Of a DNA stretch of 64,000 bases, positions 1-8,584 are shown one piece after another. The translations under genes were made by a program, and so were the position numbers. Under the pieces are notes generated by a model. The model had not been told where the DNA came from. It did not search any database and saw nothing but the letters and a program-made list of their open reading frames with translations. Within the stretch, counting starts at the first letter, position 1. The number at the start of each line of letters is the position of its first letter. The stretch is from Neobacillus bataviensis LMG 21833 (GTDB lineage: Bacteria; Bacillota; Bacilli; Bacillales; Cytobacillaceae), in the NCBI RefSeq assembly GCF_000307875.1, contig NZ_AJLS01000055.1, positions 124,001-188,000 of the forward strand, written 5' to 3'.

Positions 1-820
1 AATCTTCGACAAACCCTTGATCCTTAATAGCTTCACTAGCTGCTAATTGACCTAGTGAATTGACATTAAACGGCTCCCTAGCTGGCTCAAGGGCCTTGAC
101 AATAGAACGGTTAGCCACCCCATAGCCAACCCTTAATGCAGCAAGTCCGTATATTTTTGAAAAAGTTCTAAGGACAATAAGGTTGTCATATTTCCGTGTC
201 AGGCTGATGGAATTGTAGTAATCTTCTGCTACTACATATTCATAATAAGCCTCATCCAGCACAATAAGAATGTGTGAAGGAACCTGTTCTAAAAATGGGA
301 TTAATTTATGTTCCGGTATATATGTACCCGTTGGGTTATTTGGGCTGCAAAGCCAGATGACGTTTGTTGTTTCGTCAATAGCTTCAAGCATCGCATCTAA
401 ATTATGGTTTCCTTCGACAAGAGGTATTTCCTTAATTATTGCCCCATCTATTACAGCGTTGTGCTTATATTGAGAAAATGTCTGATCAGCCATAATCGTA
501 CTGGCATTTGGATGAAGCAGGGCTCTAGAAATCATTTGAATCAAATTATCAGAACCATTTCCTAAAATGATTTCATCCTTTTCAACCTGCAAAAACACCG
601 AAAGTGTCTCTCTTAAATGAGTAGCATATCCGTCAGGATAGATTGCTAAACTTGTTTGATAGGATTCAAGAGCTGCAAGCACCTCTTGAGAGCATCCAAA
701 AGGATTTTCATTTGAAGCTAGCTTAACAATCTTATCCAAGTTAAATTGTTTTTTTACTGCCTCAATTGATTTTCCTGGCTGATAAGGAGTCAATGATAAT
801 AATTGTTCTTTCCATCTCAT
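1..820 (-). CDS. hisC: Histidinol-phosphate aminotransferase, 3' end outside window
   Basis: PLP enzyme that transaminates imidazole acetol phosphate to histidinol phosphate in histidine synthesis; in Bacillus it also serves aromatic amino acid transamination. 273 codons are visible, starting at ATG 818-820 behind an AGGGAGT ribosome binding site. Family marks seen in order are NENPFG near residue 43, SPNNPTG, LDEAYYEY and the PLP-lysine stretch TFSKIYGLAALRVGY. The C-terminal part is cut off by the window edge. It follows aroH by 54 bases on the same strand, so it is probably the distal part of the aro operon. Identification is secure. Confidence 0.95.
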   Translation of the reverse strand, partial: MRWKEQLLSLTPYQPGKSIEAVKKQFNLDKIVKLASNENPFGCSQEVLAALESYQTSLAIYPDGYATHLRETLSVFLQVEKDEIILGNGSDNLIQMISRALLHPNASTIMADQTFSQYKHNAVIDGAIIKEIPLVEGNHNLDAMLEAIDETTNVIWLCSPNNPTGTYIPEHKLIPFLEQVPSHILIVLDEAYYEYVVAEDYYNSISLTRKYDNLIVLRTFSKIYGLAALRVGYGVANRSIVKALEPAREPFNVNSLGQLAASEAIKDQGFVED

Positions 821-874
821 TTTTCCTACTCCCTTCGTATCGAACATCTTGTTTTTTTCTTAACAAATCTTTTA

Positions 875-1246
875 TTACACTAAACTGCTGCCAAGGTCAG
901 GTCTTAATACTTTTGCCCCTTTTAAATAGACATGAACTATTTCTTCCTGCGGGACGCTTGTATTCACATGCATCATTACTCTGACACACATTTTTAAAGA
1001 ATTAACTACAGGTATTTCCCTCATACACACGACAGGCACATACGTCCATCCTGCAAATTTCCTCATTGCCTTTGCCGGAAAGACAGCATTAATGTCTTCT
1101 GTGGTTGAAATAAATACGGAGGCGACGGAATCCGGTTGAATATGATTGGCTTCAATCATTTTCGCAAAGAGCTCCCCTGTGGCATCGAGAATGTCTTCCT
1201 CAGTATTTTCACTGACCGTCGTTGCTCCCCTCACCCCTCTAATCAT
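875..1246 (-). CDS. aroH: Chorismate mutase, AroH type
   Basis: Monofunctional chorismate mutase converting chorismate to prephenate for phenylalanine and tyrosine synthesis. The 123-residue length and the N-terminus MIRGVRGATTV, followed by a conserved EDI, fit the small trimeric AroH fold of B. subtilis rather than the helical AroQ type. The start ATG has AAGGGGGAT upstream. It lies 21 bases after aroB, so it is co-transcribed. In B. subtilis the trp genes follow aroH; here hisC follows directly. Confidence 0.96.
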   Translation of the reverse strand: MIRGVRGATTVSENTEEDILDATGELFAKMIEANHIQPDSVASVFISTTEDINAVFPAKAMRKFAGWTYVPVVCMREIPVVNSLKMCVRVMMHVNTSVPQEEIVHVYLKGAKVLRPDLGSSLV

Positions 1247-1267
1247 GGTAAAAAATCCCCCTTAAAT

Positions 1268-2338
1268 TTAAAAACTTTTTAATTCATTCAATAATACCGA
1301 TTCAGATATTTCCTCAAGTCTAGGCTGCCCTACACTATCCAGCAGCACAAATCGAATAGACTCGCCTACTGATTTCTTATCCTGTTTCATTTTGCTAATC
1401 AAACGCTCAAATGAAAGCTGTCCGGGTATGTCAGTCTCATATCCCAGTGATTTAACCCAATCAACAAACTCAGATAATTGAAAGTTCATTCCCAGCAATT
1501 TGTTACTTAATTTTAAAGCATAAATCATTCCAATCATAACCGCTTCACCATGAGTAAAATTTCCATATCCCATTTCAGATTCAATGGCATGTCCAAGTGT
1601 ATGTCCTAAATTCAAAAAGACGCGTACACCAGTTTCTCTTTCATCCTGGGAAACAAATTCGTTTTTTATCCTGATCCCTTTTACTAAGGAATCCGATAAT
1701 TGCGATAATGGTAAAGAATTCAAATCATGTATATTGGTTTTTAGCCAAAGATAGAAATCAGAATCAGCAATTAGCGCGTGTTTAATAACCTCAGCAAACC
1801 CTGAGCGAACTTCTTGGATTGGCAGCGTTTTTAATAATTCAAGGTCATAAAATACTGCTTCTGGCTGATGAAATGCACCAATCATATTTTTACCTAAGGG
1901 GTGATTGATGGCCACTTTTCCACCGACAGCACTATCATGGGCAAGGATAGTAGTTGGGATTTGAATAAAAGGAATTCCCCTCATAAAGGAAGCAGCGACG
2001 AACCCTGACAGGTCACCAACAGCACCACCGCCAAATGAAAGAATGACGGATTTTCGATCCAATCGATTCTCAAGTGCCGCAGAAAGGGCATCATAATATA
2101 CTTCAAAGGTTTTTGCCTTTTCCCCGCTTGGTGCGGTAAAAATAACGGGATTCCATTCTTTCAAAACGACCAATAATTTTTCAAGATGCAGTTTCTCAAC
2201 CGTTTCATCTGTCATAATTAATACTCTTGTTAGATTAGTAAAATGGGTGGATAAGAATGTGCCAAGTTCCTTTCTAACCCCTTCTCCAACAAAGACAGGA
2301 TATTTTTTGGACGCTGTTTGGATTTGAATGGTTTCCAT
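1268..2338 (-). CDS. aroB: 3-dehydroquinate synthase
   Basis: Second step of the shikimate pathway, converting DAHP to 3-dehydroquinate with NAD and a divalent metal. The 356-residue protein has the family length. The NAD-binding stretch FGGGAVGDLSGFVA, the IPTTILAHDSAVGGK segment and the metal ligands in EVIKH, NLGHTLGHAIE and THGEAV are all visible. Its start overlaps the aroC stop by one base (TAATG), which suggests translational coupling. Confidence 0.97.
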   Translation of the reverse strand: METIQIQTASKKYPVFVGEGVRKELGTFLSTHFTNLTRVLIMTDETVEKLHLEKLLVVLKEWNPVIFTAPSGEKAKTFEVYYDALSAALENRLDRKSVILSFGGGAVGDLSGFVAASFMRGIPFIQIPTTILAHDSAVGGKVAINHPLGKNMIGAFHQPEAVFYDLELLKTLPIQEVRSGFAEVIKHALIADSDFYLWLKTNIHDLNSLPLSQLSDSLVKGIRIKNEFVSQDERETGVRVFLNLGHTLGHAIESEMGYGNFTHGEAVMIGMIYALKLSNKLLGMNFQLSEFVDWVKSLGYETDIPGQLSFERLISKMKQDKKSVGESIRFVLLDSVGQPRLEEISESVLLNELKSF

Positions 2339-3516
2339 TAAAAATCCCTCGCATATTCACGCTGCCTATTAATTTCATCGGCAAAGGTTTCAAATCGGTC
2401 ACTGTAAAATTGTTCAATAAGGGCGTTTGCAAGCTCCCAGGCAACGACATGCTCTGCAACAACTGCTGCAGCAGGTACAGCACAGCTGTCAGAACGTTCA
2501 ACGCTCGCCGCAAACGGCTCTTTCGTTTCGATATCAACACTCATTAATGGTTTATAAAGTGTTGGGATTGGTTTCATTACGCCTCTCACGACAATTGGCA
2601 TTCCAGTAGTCATTCCGCCTTCAAACCCGCCAAGCCGGTTTGTTTTGCGGTAATATCCTCTTTCCTTGTCCCAAAGAATCTCATCATGGACTTCACTTCC
2701 AGGTTTTCTTGCCGCTTCAAACCCAATACCAATCTCTACACCTTTAAAGGCATTAATACTCATAATGGCTGCTGCTAATTTCCCATCTAATTTACGATCG
2801 TAATGAACATAGCTCCCCACTCCTGCCGGCATTCCCGTTGCAATAACCTCAACTACCCCGCCAATAGAGTCACCATTTTTCTTTGCTTCGTCGATTGCAT
2901 TCATCATTTCCTGTTCTACATTTGGGTCAGCAACTCTTACAGGAGAACTTTCTGTTCGTTCTTTTAACTCAGTTGTCGACAAAGAAGAATCTACATTTGC
3001 TTTAATTCCACCAATTTCGATAACATGTGCTACAAGCTCAATCCCAACTAAAGATAAAAGCTTCTTGGCAACAGCACCTGCTGCCACGCGAACGGTTGTC
3101 TCTCGTGCTGAGGATCGTTCCAGTACATTTCTCATATCCCTGTGGCCATATTTAATCGCGCCATTTAAATCGGCATGACCAGGTCTTGCCCGCGTTACCT
3201 TTCGTTTTATTTCTTCCTCTTCTCCTTCTTCAATCGCCTCAATACCCATAATTTTTGTCCAGTGCTTCCAGTCATTGTTTTTCACTACTAAAGCAATTGG
3301 AGACCCGAGTGTTTTTCCATGACGAACACCAGAAACAATTTCTGCTGTATCTTTTTCTATTTGCATGCGTCTTCCACGGCCATGGCCTTTTTGACGTCTA
3401 GCCAGTTCATCGTTAATATCTGTGGCCTCAAGCGGCATCCCTGCTGGCAGGCCCTCTAAAATTGTTGTCAGCTGCGGCCCATGGGATTCCCCAGCCGTTA
3501 GGTATCTCATTCCCAT
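2338..3516 (-). CDS. aroC: Chorismate synthase
   Basis: Last step of the shikimate pathway: FMN-dependent conversion of EPSP to chorismate. The 392 residues match the Bacillus enzyme (named AroF in B. subtilis). Signatures visible are GESHGPQL at residues 9-16, [11 protein letters not shown] and the RSSARETT motif. It is the first gene of the aro unit, with a SigA-like promoter about 70 bases upstream and the ndk terminator overlapping that region. In B. subtilis cheR separates ndk and this gene; no cheR is present here. Confidence 0.97.
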   Translation of the reverse strand: MGMRYLTAGESHGPQLTTILEGLPAGMPLEATDINDELARRQKGHGRGRRMQIEKDTAEIVSGVRHGKTLGSPIALVVKNNDWKHWTKIMGIEAIEEGEEEEIKRKVTRARPGHADLNGAIKYGHRDMRNVLERSSARETTVRVAAGAVAKKLLSLVGIELVAHVIEIGGIKANVDSSLSTTELKERTESSPVRVADPNVEQEMMNAIDEAKKNGDSIGGVVEVIATGMPAGVGSYVHYDRKLDGKLAAAIMSINAFKGVEIGIGFEAARKPGSEVHDEILWDKERGYYRKTNRLGGFEGGMTTGMPIVVRGVMKPIPTLYKPLMSVDIETKEPFAASVERSDSCAVPAAAVVAEHVVAWELANALIEQFYSDRFETFADEINRQREYARDF

Positions 3517-3583
3517 ACTCTTTCCCCCTTCAACTCATTAAAGAAATTATGTATCAATATATCATATCATGCTTAATAAACAT

Positions 3584-3612
3584 AGTATAATAATTCAGAA
3601 AATTTTTGTAAA
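3584..3612 (-). promoter_or_regulatory. SigA promoter for aroC-aroB-aroH-hisC
   Basis: On the minus strand TTTACA (3612-3607) and TATACT (3589-3584) are separated by exactly 17 bases. Each hexamer differs from the consensus at one position. It lies between the ndk terminator and aroC, so the aro genes have their own transcription start. Confidence 0.7.
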
Positions 3613-3619
3613 CGCGTAC

Positions 3620-3658
3620 AAAAAAAGCGCTTGTATAGTGATATACAAGTGCCTTTTT
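3620..3658 (-). terminator. Rho-independent terminator of ndk
   Basis: Ten-base stem GCACTTGTAT with its near-perfect partner, then seven T on the minus strand, just after the ndk stop. It ends the hep-ndk transcript ahead of the aroC promoter. Confidence 0.85.
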
Positions 3659-3666
3659 AGGTTAGA

Positions 3667-4113
3667 TTAATAAATCCATTCGTTTACTAACTTAGAGTAC
3701 TCAACTACTCCAGTATCTTTAAAAAACAAGCCGATTTCACGCTCTGCGCTTGTAGGTGAATCAGAGCCATGAATCACATTCTTACCAACTGTTAGGCCAA
3801 AATCTCCGCGAATAGTACCAGGCGCAGCATCCTTTGGATTAGTTGCTCCCATCATTTGGCGGGCAGTTGCAATTACATTTTCTCCTTGCCATACCATTGC
3901 AAAAACAGGACCGGATGTAATGAAATCTACAAGTTCACCAAAGAATGGGCGTTCCTTATGTTCACCATAATGTTCTTCAGCAAGTTCAGTTGGAATGCTC
4001 ATTAATTTAGCTCCGACTAATTGGAAGCCCTTTCTCTCAAATCGTGCAACGATTTCACCAATAAGATTACGCTGAACGCCATCAGGCTTGACCATTAAAA
4101 AAGTTTTTTCCAT
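3667..4113 (-). CDS. ndk: Nucleoside diphosphate kinase
   Basis: Transfers the gamma-phosphate of ATP to NDPs through a phosphohistidine. The protein starts [16 protein letters not shown] and carries the active-site NVIHGSDS motif; 148 residues is the family length. A longer open frame reaches 4206, but the AGGAGTGG ribosome binding site sits directly before ATG 4113, which also gives the canonical N-terminus. It follows hepT, as in B. subtilis. Confidence 0.97.
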   Translation of the reverse strand: MEKTFLMVKPDGVQRNLIGEIVARFERKGFQLVGAKLMSIPTELAEEHYGEHKERPFFGELVDFITSGPVFAMVWQGENVIATARQMMGATNPKDAAPGTIRGDFGLTVGKNVIHGSDSPTSAEREIGLFFKDTGVVEYSKLVNEWIY

Positions 4114-4247
4114 GAATTCCACTCCTAATTGATTATGTATATTGATTGTTTCTTCCGAGAACAATCCATGGAAAATGTTATCACTTTTTTGAATATTTAG
4201 CAACATAGAAAAATCTGATTTTCCTTTGTGCCATTCAAAGACTTACG

Positions 4248-5210
4248 TTAGAATTTTCGTCTGCCAATATATTTCGCAATATCCCGCAGTGTTTTTTTAG
4301 CTTTATTTTCCGGAAGTTCTTCTAAAATAGTCAAAGCTTTTTTTAAATATTGATCACTTAAAGCAAATGACTTTTCGATAGCACCAGATTGTTTGATAAG
4401 GGAAATGATGTTAGAAATATCCTCAGGAGCCATATTCTCGTTAACCTTTTCAATTTCCCTCTTGATCTCGCCCATTTCCATTGCGTAAAGAGCCGGAGCC
4501 GTAATATTCCCTTGTAACAGATCACTGCCTGCAGGTTTTCCTAATGCCTTCTCCGTTGAAGTAAAATCTAATATATCATCGATGATTTGATAGGACATTC
4601 CCACATAATAGCCAAAACGGTAAAGCCTCTTATGGAGGGCTTCTTCAACACCCGAGGCAATTGCCCCTAATTGGCAGCTGACAGCAATTAACAAGGCTGT
4701 TTTCCTTTTGATTCGACGAAGATAATCTCGAAGGTTTTGATTAAATCGGTATTTATCTTTTATCTGCTGAATTTCCCCCACGCTCACTTCAACCATGGTA
4801 TTTGCTAAAATTTTATGGGCAGCAGGGTTTTCGATATTTGTCATTAATTCTAAAGCAAGGGCAAAAACAAAGTCGCCGGTATACATTGCGATTTTATTAT
4901 CCCATTTTGATTTAACTGTTGGCTGGCCTCTGCGAAGATCAGCGTCATCAATCACATCATCATGGACAAGGGATGCCATATGAATGAGTTCAAGAGCAAC
5001 AGCGACATTTTTCATTACATGTATATCATAATGGCCAAATTTACCTGCAAGTAAAACAAAAACAGGACGAATTCTTTTTCCTCCGGCTTGTAATGTATGC
5101 ATGGACGCCTGTTTCAAAAGATTAGACTCAGTTTTGATTGTCTCTTCCAATTCTTTTTCGATTATGTTAATATCCGAATTCAAAAATGAATACATCATTT
5201 TTAATTTCAT
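4248..5210 (-). CDS. hepT: Heptaprenyl diphosphate synthase component II
   Basis: Catalytic large subunit of the two-component enzyme that makes the C35 side chain of menaquinone-7, working with HepS. The two aspartate-rich motifs of trans-prenyltransferases are seen: DDVIDDADLRRGQP near residue 84 and IIDDILDF near residue 215. 320 residues. GGGTGA precedes the ATG. The order hepS, menG, hepT is the usual Bacillus operon. Confidence 0.96.
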   Translation of the reverse strand: MKLKMMYSFLNSDINIIEKELEETIKTESNLLKQASMHTLQAGGKRIRPVFVLLAGKFGHYDIHVMKNVAVALELIHMASLVHDDVIDDADLRRGQPTVKSKWDNKIAMYTGDFVFALALELMTNIENPAAHKILANTMVEVSVGEIQQIKDKYRFNQNLRDYLRRIKRKTALLIAVSCQLGAIASGVEEALHKRLYRFGYYVGMSYQIIDDILDFTSTEKALGKPAGSDLLQGNITAPALYAMEMGEIKREIEKVNENMAPEDISNIISLIKQSGAIEKSFALSDQYLKKALTILEELPENKAKKTLRDIAKYIGRRKF

Positions 5211-5253
5211 TTGTATTCACCCAGCTTTTCATCCTGTCTTCAACTTAAATGAA

Positions 5254-5958
5254 TTATTTTTTTTTGCCAATATGCACAGCTGCCGCACCGCCACTATAAC
5301 CCTTGAACTTCACATCTTTAAAGCCTGCTTGTTCAAACATTTTGGCAAGTTCCCTCATTCCAGGAAAATCACGTGCTGATTCATGAAGCCATGCATATTC
5401 CCTAAAGCTCTTCGCTAACAACTTTCCGAATAATGGCATGATGAAGCGGAAATAAAAATAGTAAAGTTGTTTATATCCGATTAAGGTAGGCTGTGATGTC
5501 TCAAGACAGACAGCAATACCACCTGGTTTTACCACGCGATGCATTTCTTTCAATACCTGCAGATAATCCGGGACATTCCTTAATCCAAAGCCAATTGTAA
5601 CATAATCAAAGCTATTATCAGGAAAAGGAAGTTCCATTGCATTGCCGTGAATCAGCTTTACCTGTTCAAGCCCAAGGTCTTTAACCTTTTCAATCCCCAC
5701 ATTTAACATATTTTGACTAAAGTCTAAACCCGTTACCTCACCTTTAGAGCCAACTGCTTCAGCTAAGGCAATGGTCCAATCGGCCGTTCCGCAACAAACA
5801 TCGAGAGCTTTTGAACCAGGCTGAACATTCATTCTTTTCATGGTGTCTTTCCGCCACTTGATGTGCTGCTGAAAACTAATAACCGAGTTCATTTTATCAT
5901 AGTTATCAGATATCTTTTCAAACACATTGTGAACGCGCTGTTCTTTCGATTGCTGCAT
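5254..5958 (-). CDS. menG: Demethylmenaquinone methyltransferase (UbiE/MenG family)
   Basis: SAM-dependent C-methylation of demethylmenaquinone, the last step of menaquinone synthesis. The SAM-binding motif [17 protein letters not shown] is near residue 50, with [12 protein letters not shown] and VVKPGG further on. 234 residues, the usual size. It starts three bases after the hepS stop and sits between the two prenyl synthase subunits. B. subtilis also calls it menH. Confidence 0.97.
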   Translation of the reverse strand: MQQSKEQRVHNVFEKISDNYDKMNSVISFQQHIKWRKDTMKRMNVQPGSKALDVCCGTADWTIALAEAVGSKGEVTGLDFSQNMLNVGIEKVKDLGLEQVKLIHGNAMELPFPDNSFDYVTIGFGLRNVPDYLQVLKEMHRVVKPGGIAVCLETSQPTLIGYKQLYYFYFRFIMPLFGKLLAKSFREYAWLHESARDFPGMRELAKMFEQAGFKDVKFKGYSGGAAAVHIGKKK

Positions 5959-5961
5959 GTT

Positions 5962-6774
5962 TTACCCTTCTTCCACAAAAGTTTTCGCATTTGGCTGATA
6001 TTGATTCAACAAAAACGTAACCTTCTTTTCAAGCATGTCATTTAAGTAAGGAAGCTGTTTTAATCCTCTTTCTATCACTTCTTTCGAAAGTTCTAGATAG
6101 TTGTCGCAAATCTGTACTAAATGATTCCGTTGTCCGCTTGATAATTCTTCCAACCTTAATTTATTTCCAGGGAAGCTCATAGTTTTCAATGTTTCAAACA
6201 AAACGGAGCTTTCCGAAAGAAAATATTGCTTTTTCTCATGCAATAACCGTTTAAATAAAAATAAATGAGCAAGGAAGTCATTCCAAAAATCCACTTTAAA
6301 ATATTCGGAGAGCTTTGTAAGTAAGGCACTTTCTATCCGCATGATGCTTGCCATCAATTTTTCTATTCCCTCAGGTTTATTATGGTAAATAAAAACCTTA
6401 TTTTCGTTGACTTCTTTTACCCCTTTTGAAAGTGATTTAATCATCATGATATCTTCCGATTCAGCAAGTAATTTATAATACAAACCACTGAAATAATCAC
6501 CGGCAAGAACAGTTAATTGACGACCTTTTTCATCCTTTGTTGAATTGGAAATATGTTCATGGGTATCAAGGGCAATTTGTATTAACATCGTTGACAATGC
6601 ATAGTTCTTGATTTCGTTAAAGGACAATTCGAGTCGGTCCATTATGGAGATGAGGATAAGGAGCTTATCTTCGTCAATAATAGGAGTTTCAATATATGTG
6701 AGCAAATAGGAGTCAAAAGCCCTTTTTTCAATCTGCTCCCTAATAATTGTATATTTTTGTCGAATATCCTGCAC
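5962..6774 (-). CDS. hepS: Heptaprenyl diphosphate synthase component I
   Basis: Non-catalytic small subunit that sets chain length with HepT. The HEPPP_synt_1-type hallmark RQLTVLAGDYFSGLYYKLL is visible. The open frame allows GTG at 6783, but AAGGGTGAT pairs well with 16S rRNA four bases before GTG 6774, giving MQDIRQKY, which resembles the B. subtilis N-terminus MQDI. That start gives 270 residues. About 215 bases without a recognisable gene separate it from mtrB. Confidence 0.92.
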   Translation of the reverse strand: MQDIRQKYTIIREQIEKRAFDSYLLTYIETPIIDEDKLLILISIMDRLELSFNEIKNYALSTMLIQIALDTHEHISNSTKDEKGRQLTVLAGDYFSGLYYKLLAESEDIMMIKSLSKGVKEVNENKVFIYHNKPEGIEKLMASIMRIESALLTKLSEYFKVDFWNDFLAHLFLFKRLLHEKKQYFLSESSVLFETLKTMSFPGNKLRLEELSSGQRNHLVQICDNYLELSKEVIERGLKQLPYLNDMLEKKVTFLLNQYQPNAKTFVEEG

Positions 6775-6991
6775 GCTAATCACCCTTGCTTCCCCGAAGT
6801 TAAATATTTATGTATCTTTATTTTTTATTTAAAGGAAAAATTCATGCCCATAAAAAGAAGGAAAATAATCATCTGACTTCTATAAGGCAGACATCATTAT
6901 AACATAAAAGGCATCATATGGGCAGAAATTCACAAAATAAACATCTGTATGTGACTTTGAATTATTCCCCATTTCAATAAAGAGGAGGTTC

Positions 6992-7228
6992 TTATTTCTT
7001 TGTTTCGCTTTCGAGTTCACCAAACTGAGTCAGAATTTTTGCGTTTCCCCTAATTTTTATTGCTGAAGTATGCTCAGTAAATTGAGCAATCAGTACTTCT
7101 CCTTTATCAAGCTTTTCTGAATGATGGAATTTCGTATCTGTTCCTCTGGTTAATCCAATGACATTGACACCATCATCAATTGCTTTTATGACGATGTAAT
7201 CATTATTTTGCTGATTGCGCTTTTCCAT
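6992..7228 (-). CDS. mtrB: trp RNA-binding attenuation protein TRAP
   Basis: Forms the tryptophan-activated 11-subunit ring that binds GAG/UAG repeats in trp leader RNA. The core [20 protein letters not shown] and [10 protein letters not shown] are nearly identical to the B. subtilis protein as I recall it. The GAGGTG ribosome binding site favours ATG 7228 (78 residues) over the in-frame GTG nine bases upstream. It is directly downstream of folE (mtrA), the classical mtrAB operon, although no trp genes are in this window. Confidence 0.97.
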   Translation of the reverse strand: MEKRNQQNNDYIVIKAIDDGVNVIGLTRGTDTKFHHSEKLDKGEVLIAQFTEHTSAIKIRGNAKILTQFGELESETKK

Positions 7229-7243
7229 TATAAACACCTCATA

Positions 7244-7807
7244 TTATTTAATTAAGGAGAGTACTTCAGAGCGGGCGATGGCATCATCTGCAAGAACACC
7301 GCGAACTGCTGTAGTTACTGTTTTAGAGCCAGGTTTTTTAACACCGCGCATTGTCATGCACATATGCTCTGCTTCGACTACGACCATTACCCCATGCGGC
7401 TCTAACTTCTCCATCATGCTTTCTGCTATGGTCGAGGTAATCCGTTCTTGAAGTTGTGGTCTCTTGGCTACCGCTTCAACTGCACGTGCTAATTTACTTA
7501 ATCCTGTAACACGACCATTTCGCGGAATATAAGCAACATGCGCTTTACCAAAGAATGGGACAAGGTGGTGTTCACACATTGAATAAAAAGGGATATCCTT
7601 CACTAAAACTAGTTCTTCGTGGTCTTCGCTAAAAATAGTTTCAAAATGCTGCTTTGGATCCTCATTTAATCCGCTGAACACTTCTTCATACATTTTCGCC
7701 ACTCTTTTTGGTGTATCAAGCAATCCTTCTCTATTCGGGTTTTCACCAATTGCTTCTAATATTAAACGTACCGCATCTTCAATTTGGGCACGGTTCACTT
7801 CTGGCAT
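7244..7807 (-). CDS. folE: GTP cyclohydrolase I
   Basis: First step of folate synthesis, converting GTP to dihydroneopterin triphosphate. 187 residues. The zinc ligands lie in [15 protein letters not shown] and in [25 protein letters not shown] is the family signature. AGGAGG lies just before the ATG. It is 15 bases ahead of mtrB; in B. subtilis this gene is mtrA. Confidence 0.98.
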   Translation of the reverse strand: MPEVNRAQIEDAVRLILEAIGENPNREGLLDTPKRVAKMYEEVFSGLNEDPKQHFETIFSEDHEELVLVKDIPFYSMCEHHLVPFFGKAHVAYIPRNGRVTGLSKLARAVEAVAKRPQLQERITSTIAESMMEKLEPHGVMVVVEAEHMCMTMRGVKKPGSKTVTTAVRGVLADDAIARSEVLSLIK

Positions 7808-7888
7808 ACTGAATTCCTCCTATGTATATCAATCAAGTATAGACAACAACTACATATTAGCATAATCCCATCTTTGCAGGCAAAAAAG

Positions 7889-7922
7889 AAAAAAGGCCAT
7901 GGACTTTCTCCATGACCTTTTT
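7889..7922 (-). terminator. Terminator of hbs
   Basis: Stem AAAAAGGTCATGGA pairs with TCCATGGCCTTTTT on the minus strand, 37 bases after the hbs stop and before folE, so hbs is probably its own unit. Confidence 0.85.
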
Positions 7923-7958
7923 GCTTTAGCATGCCGCTTAAAGCAATAATTTATGTAA

Positions 7959-8231
7959 TTATTTTACTGCGTCTTTAAGCGCTTTACCTGGTTTGAAAGC
8001 TGGTACTTTGCTTGCAGCGATTTCAATTTCATCGCCTGTTTGAGGGTTACGCCCTTTACGCGCTGCGCGCTCGCGTACTTCAAAGTTACCAAAACCGATT
8101 AATTGTACCTTATCACCATTTTTTAAAGCATCTAAAATCGCATCAAAAACAGCATCAACTGCTTTTGTAGCGTCCTTTTTAGAAAGCTCGCTTGCTTCAG
8201 CTACTGCATTAATAAGTTCTGTCTTGTTCAT
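7959..8231 (-). CDS. hbs: DNA-binding protein HU
   Basis: Abundant histone-like nucleoid protein. 90 residues starting [13 protein letters not shown]; the DNA-binding arm [20 protein letters not shown] is present. An upstream in-frame GTG overlaps the strong GGAGGAGGTG ribosome binding site, so ATG 8231 is chosen. The upstream 320 bases are AT-rich and hold its promoter(s). Confidence 0.98.
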   Translation of the reverse strand: MNKTELINAVAEASELSKKDATKAVDAVFDAILDALKNGDKVQLIGFGNFEVRERAARKGRNPQTGDEIEIAASKVPAFKPGKALKDAVK

Positions 8232-8240
8232 GCCATTCAC

Positions 8241-8553
8241 CTCCTCCCAAATAAATTATCAAGATTCGTAAATAAGATTACTTATCTACATTTCTAAACA
8301 ATTTTTCTAATTTCTATACGTCATAGCGCGGTTTTATTACCAAATTAATACATTATGACCACTATCATTAAGGTAAATCTACTTTTTTATTGAAAACCCT
8401 ATGAAATAAGGGGTTCAAGCACTATAACGTAATTCTGTTAAAAGATTATCATAATCAATTCAGCATATCAAGAAGATTTCATGAAATAATGGTAATCTTT
8501 TCTTTCATTCAACAAAATTCTACCAAATTCCGCTTTTTTGATAAGAAAATTGA
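8241..8553. other. Long AT-rich region upstream of hbs, no gene
   Basis: About 310 bases without a coding frame I can support. It must carry the hbs promoter on the minus strand. A TATAGT lies near 8420-8425, but I cannot pair it with a convincing -35 element, so no promoter is assigned. Confidence 0.5.
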
Positions 8554-8579
8554 CAAAAAAAAGACTCCGAATGGGAGTC
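8554..8579 (-). terminator. Terminator of spoIVA
   Basis: Minus-strand GACTCC stem, GGAGTC partner, then nine T, immediately after the spoIVA stop. Confidence 0.88.
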
Positions 8580-8584
8580 GAAGG

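Noticed and set aside
6775..6991. Small gene between mtrB and hepS
   Set aside because: No frame with a ribosome binding site and coding character in this 217-base gap.
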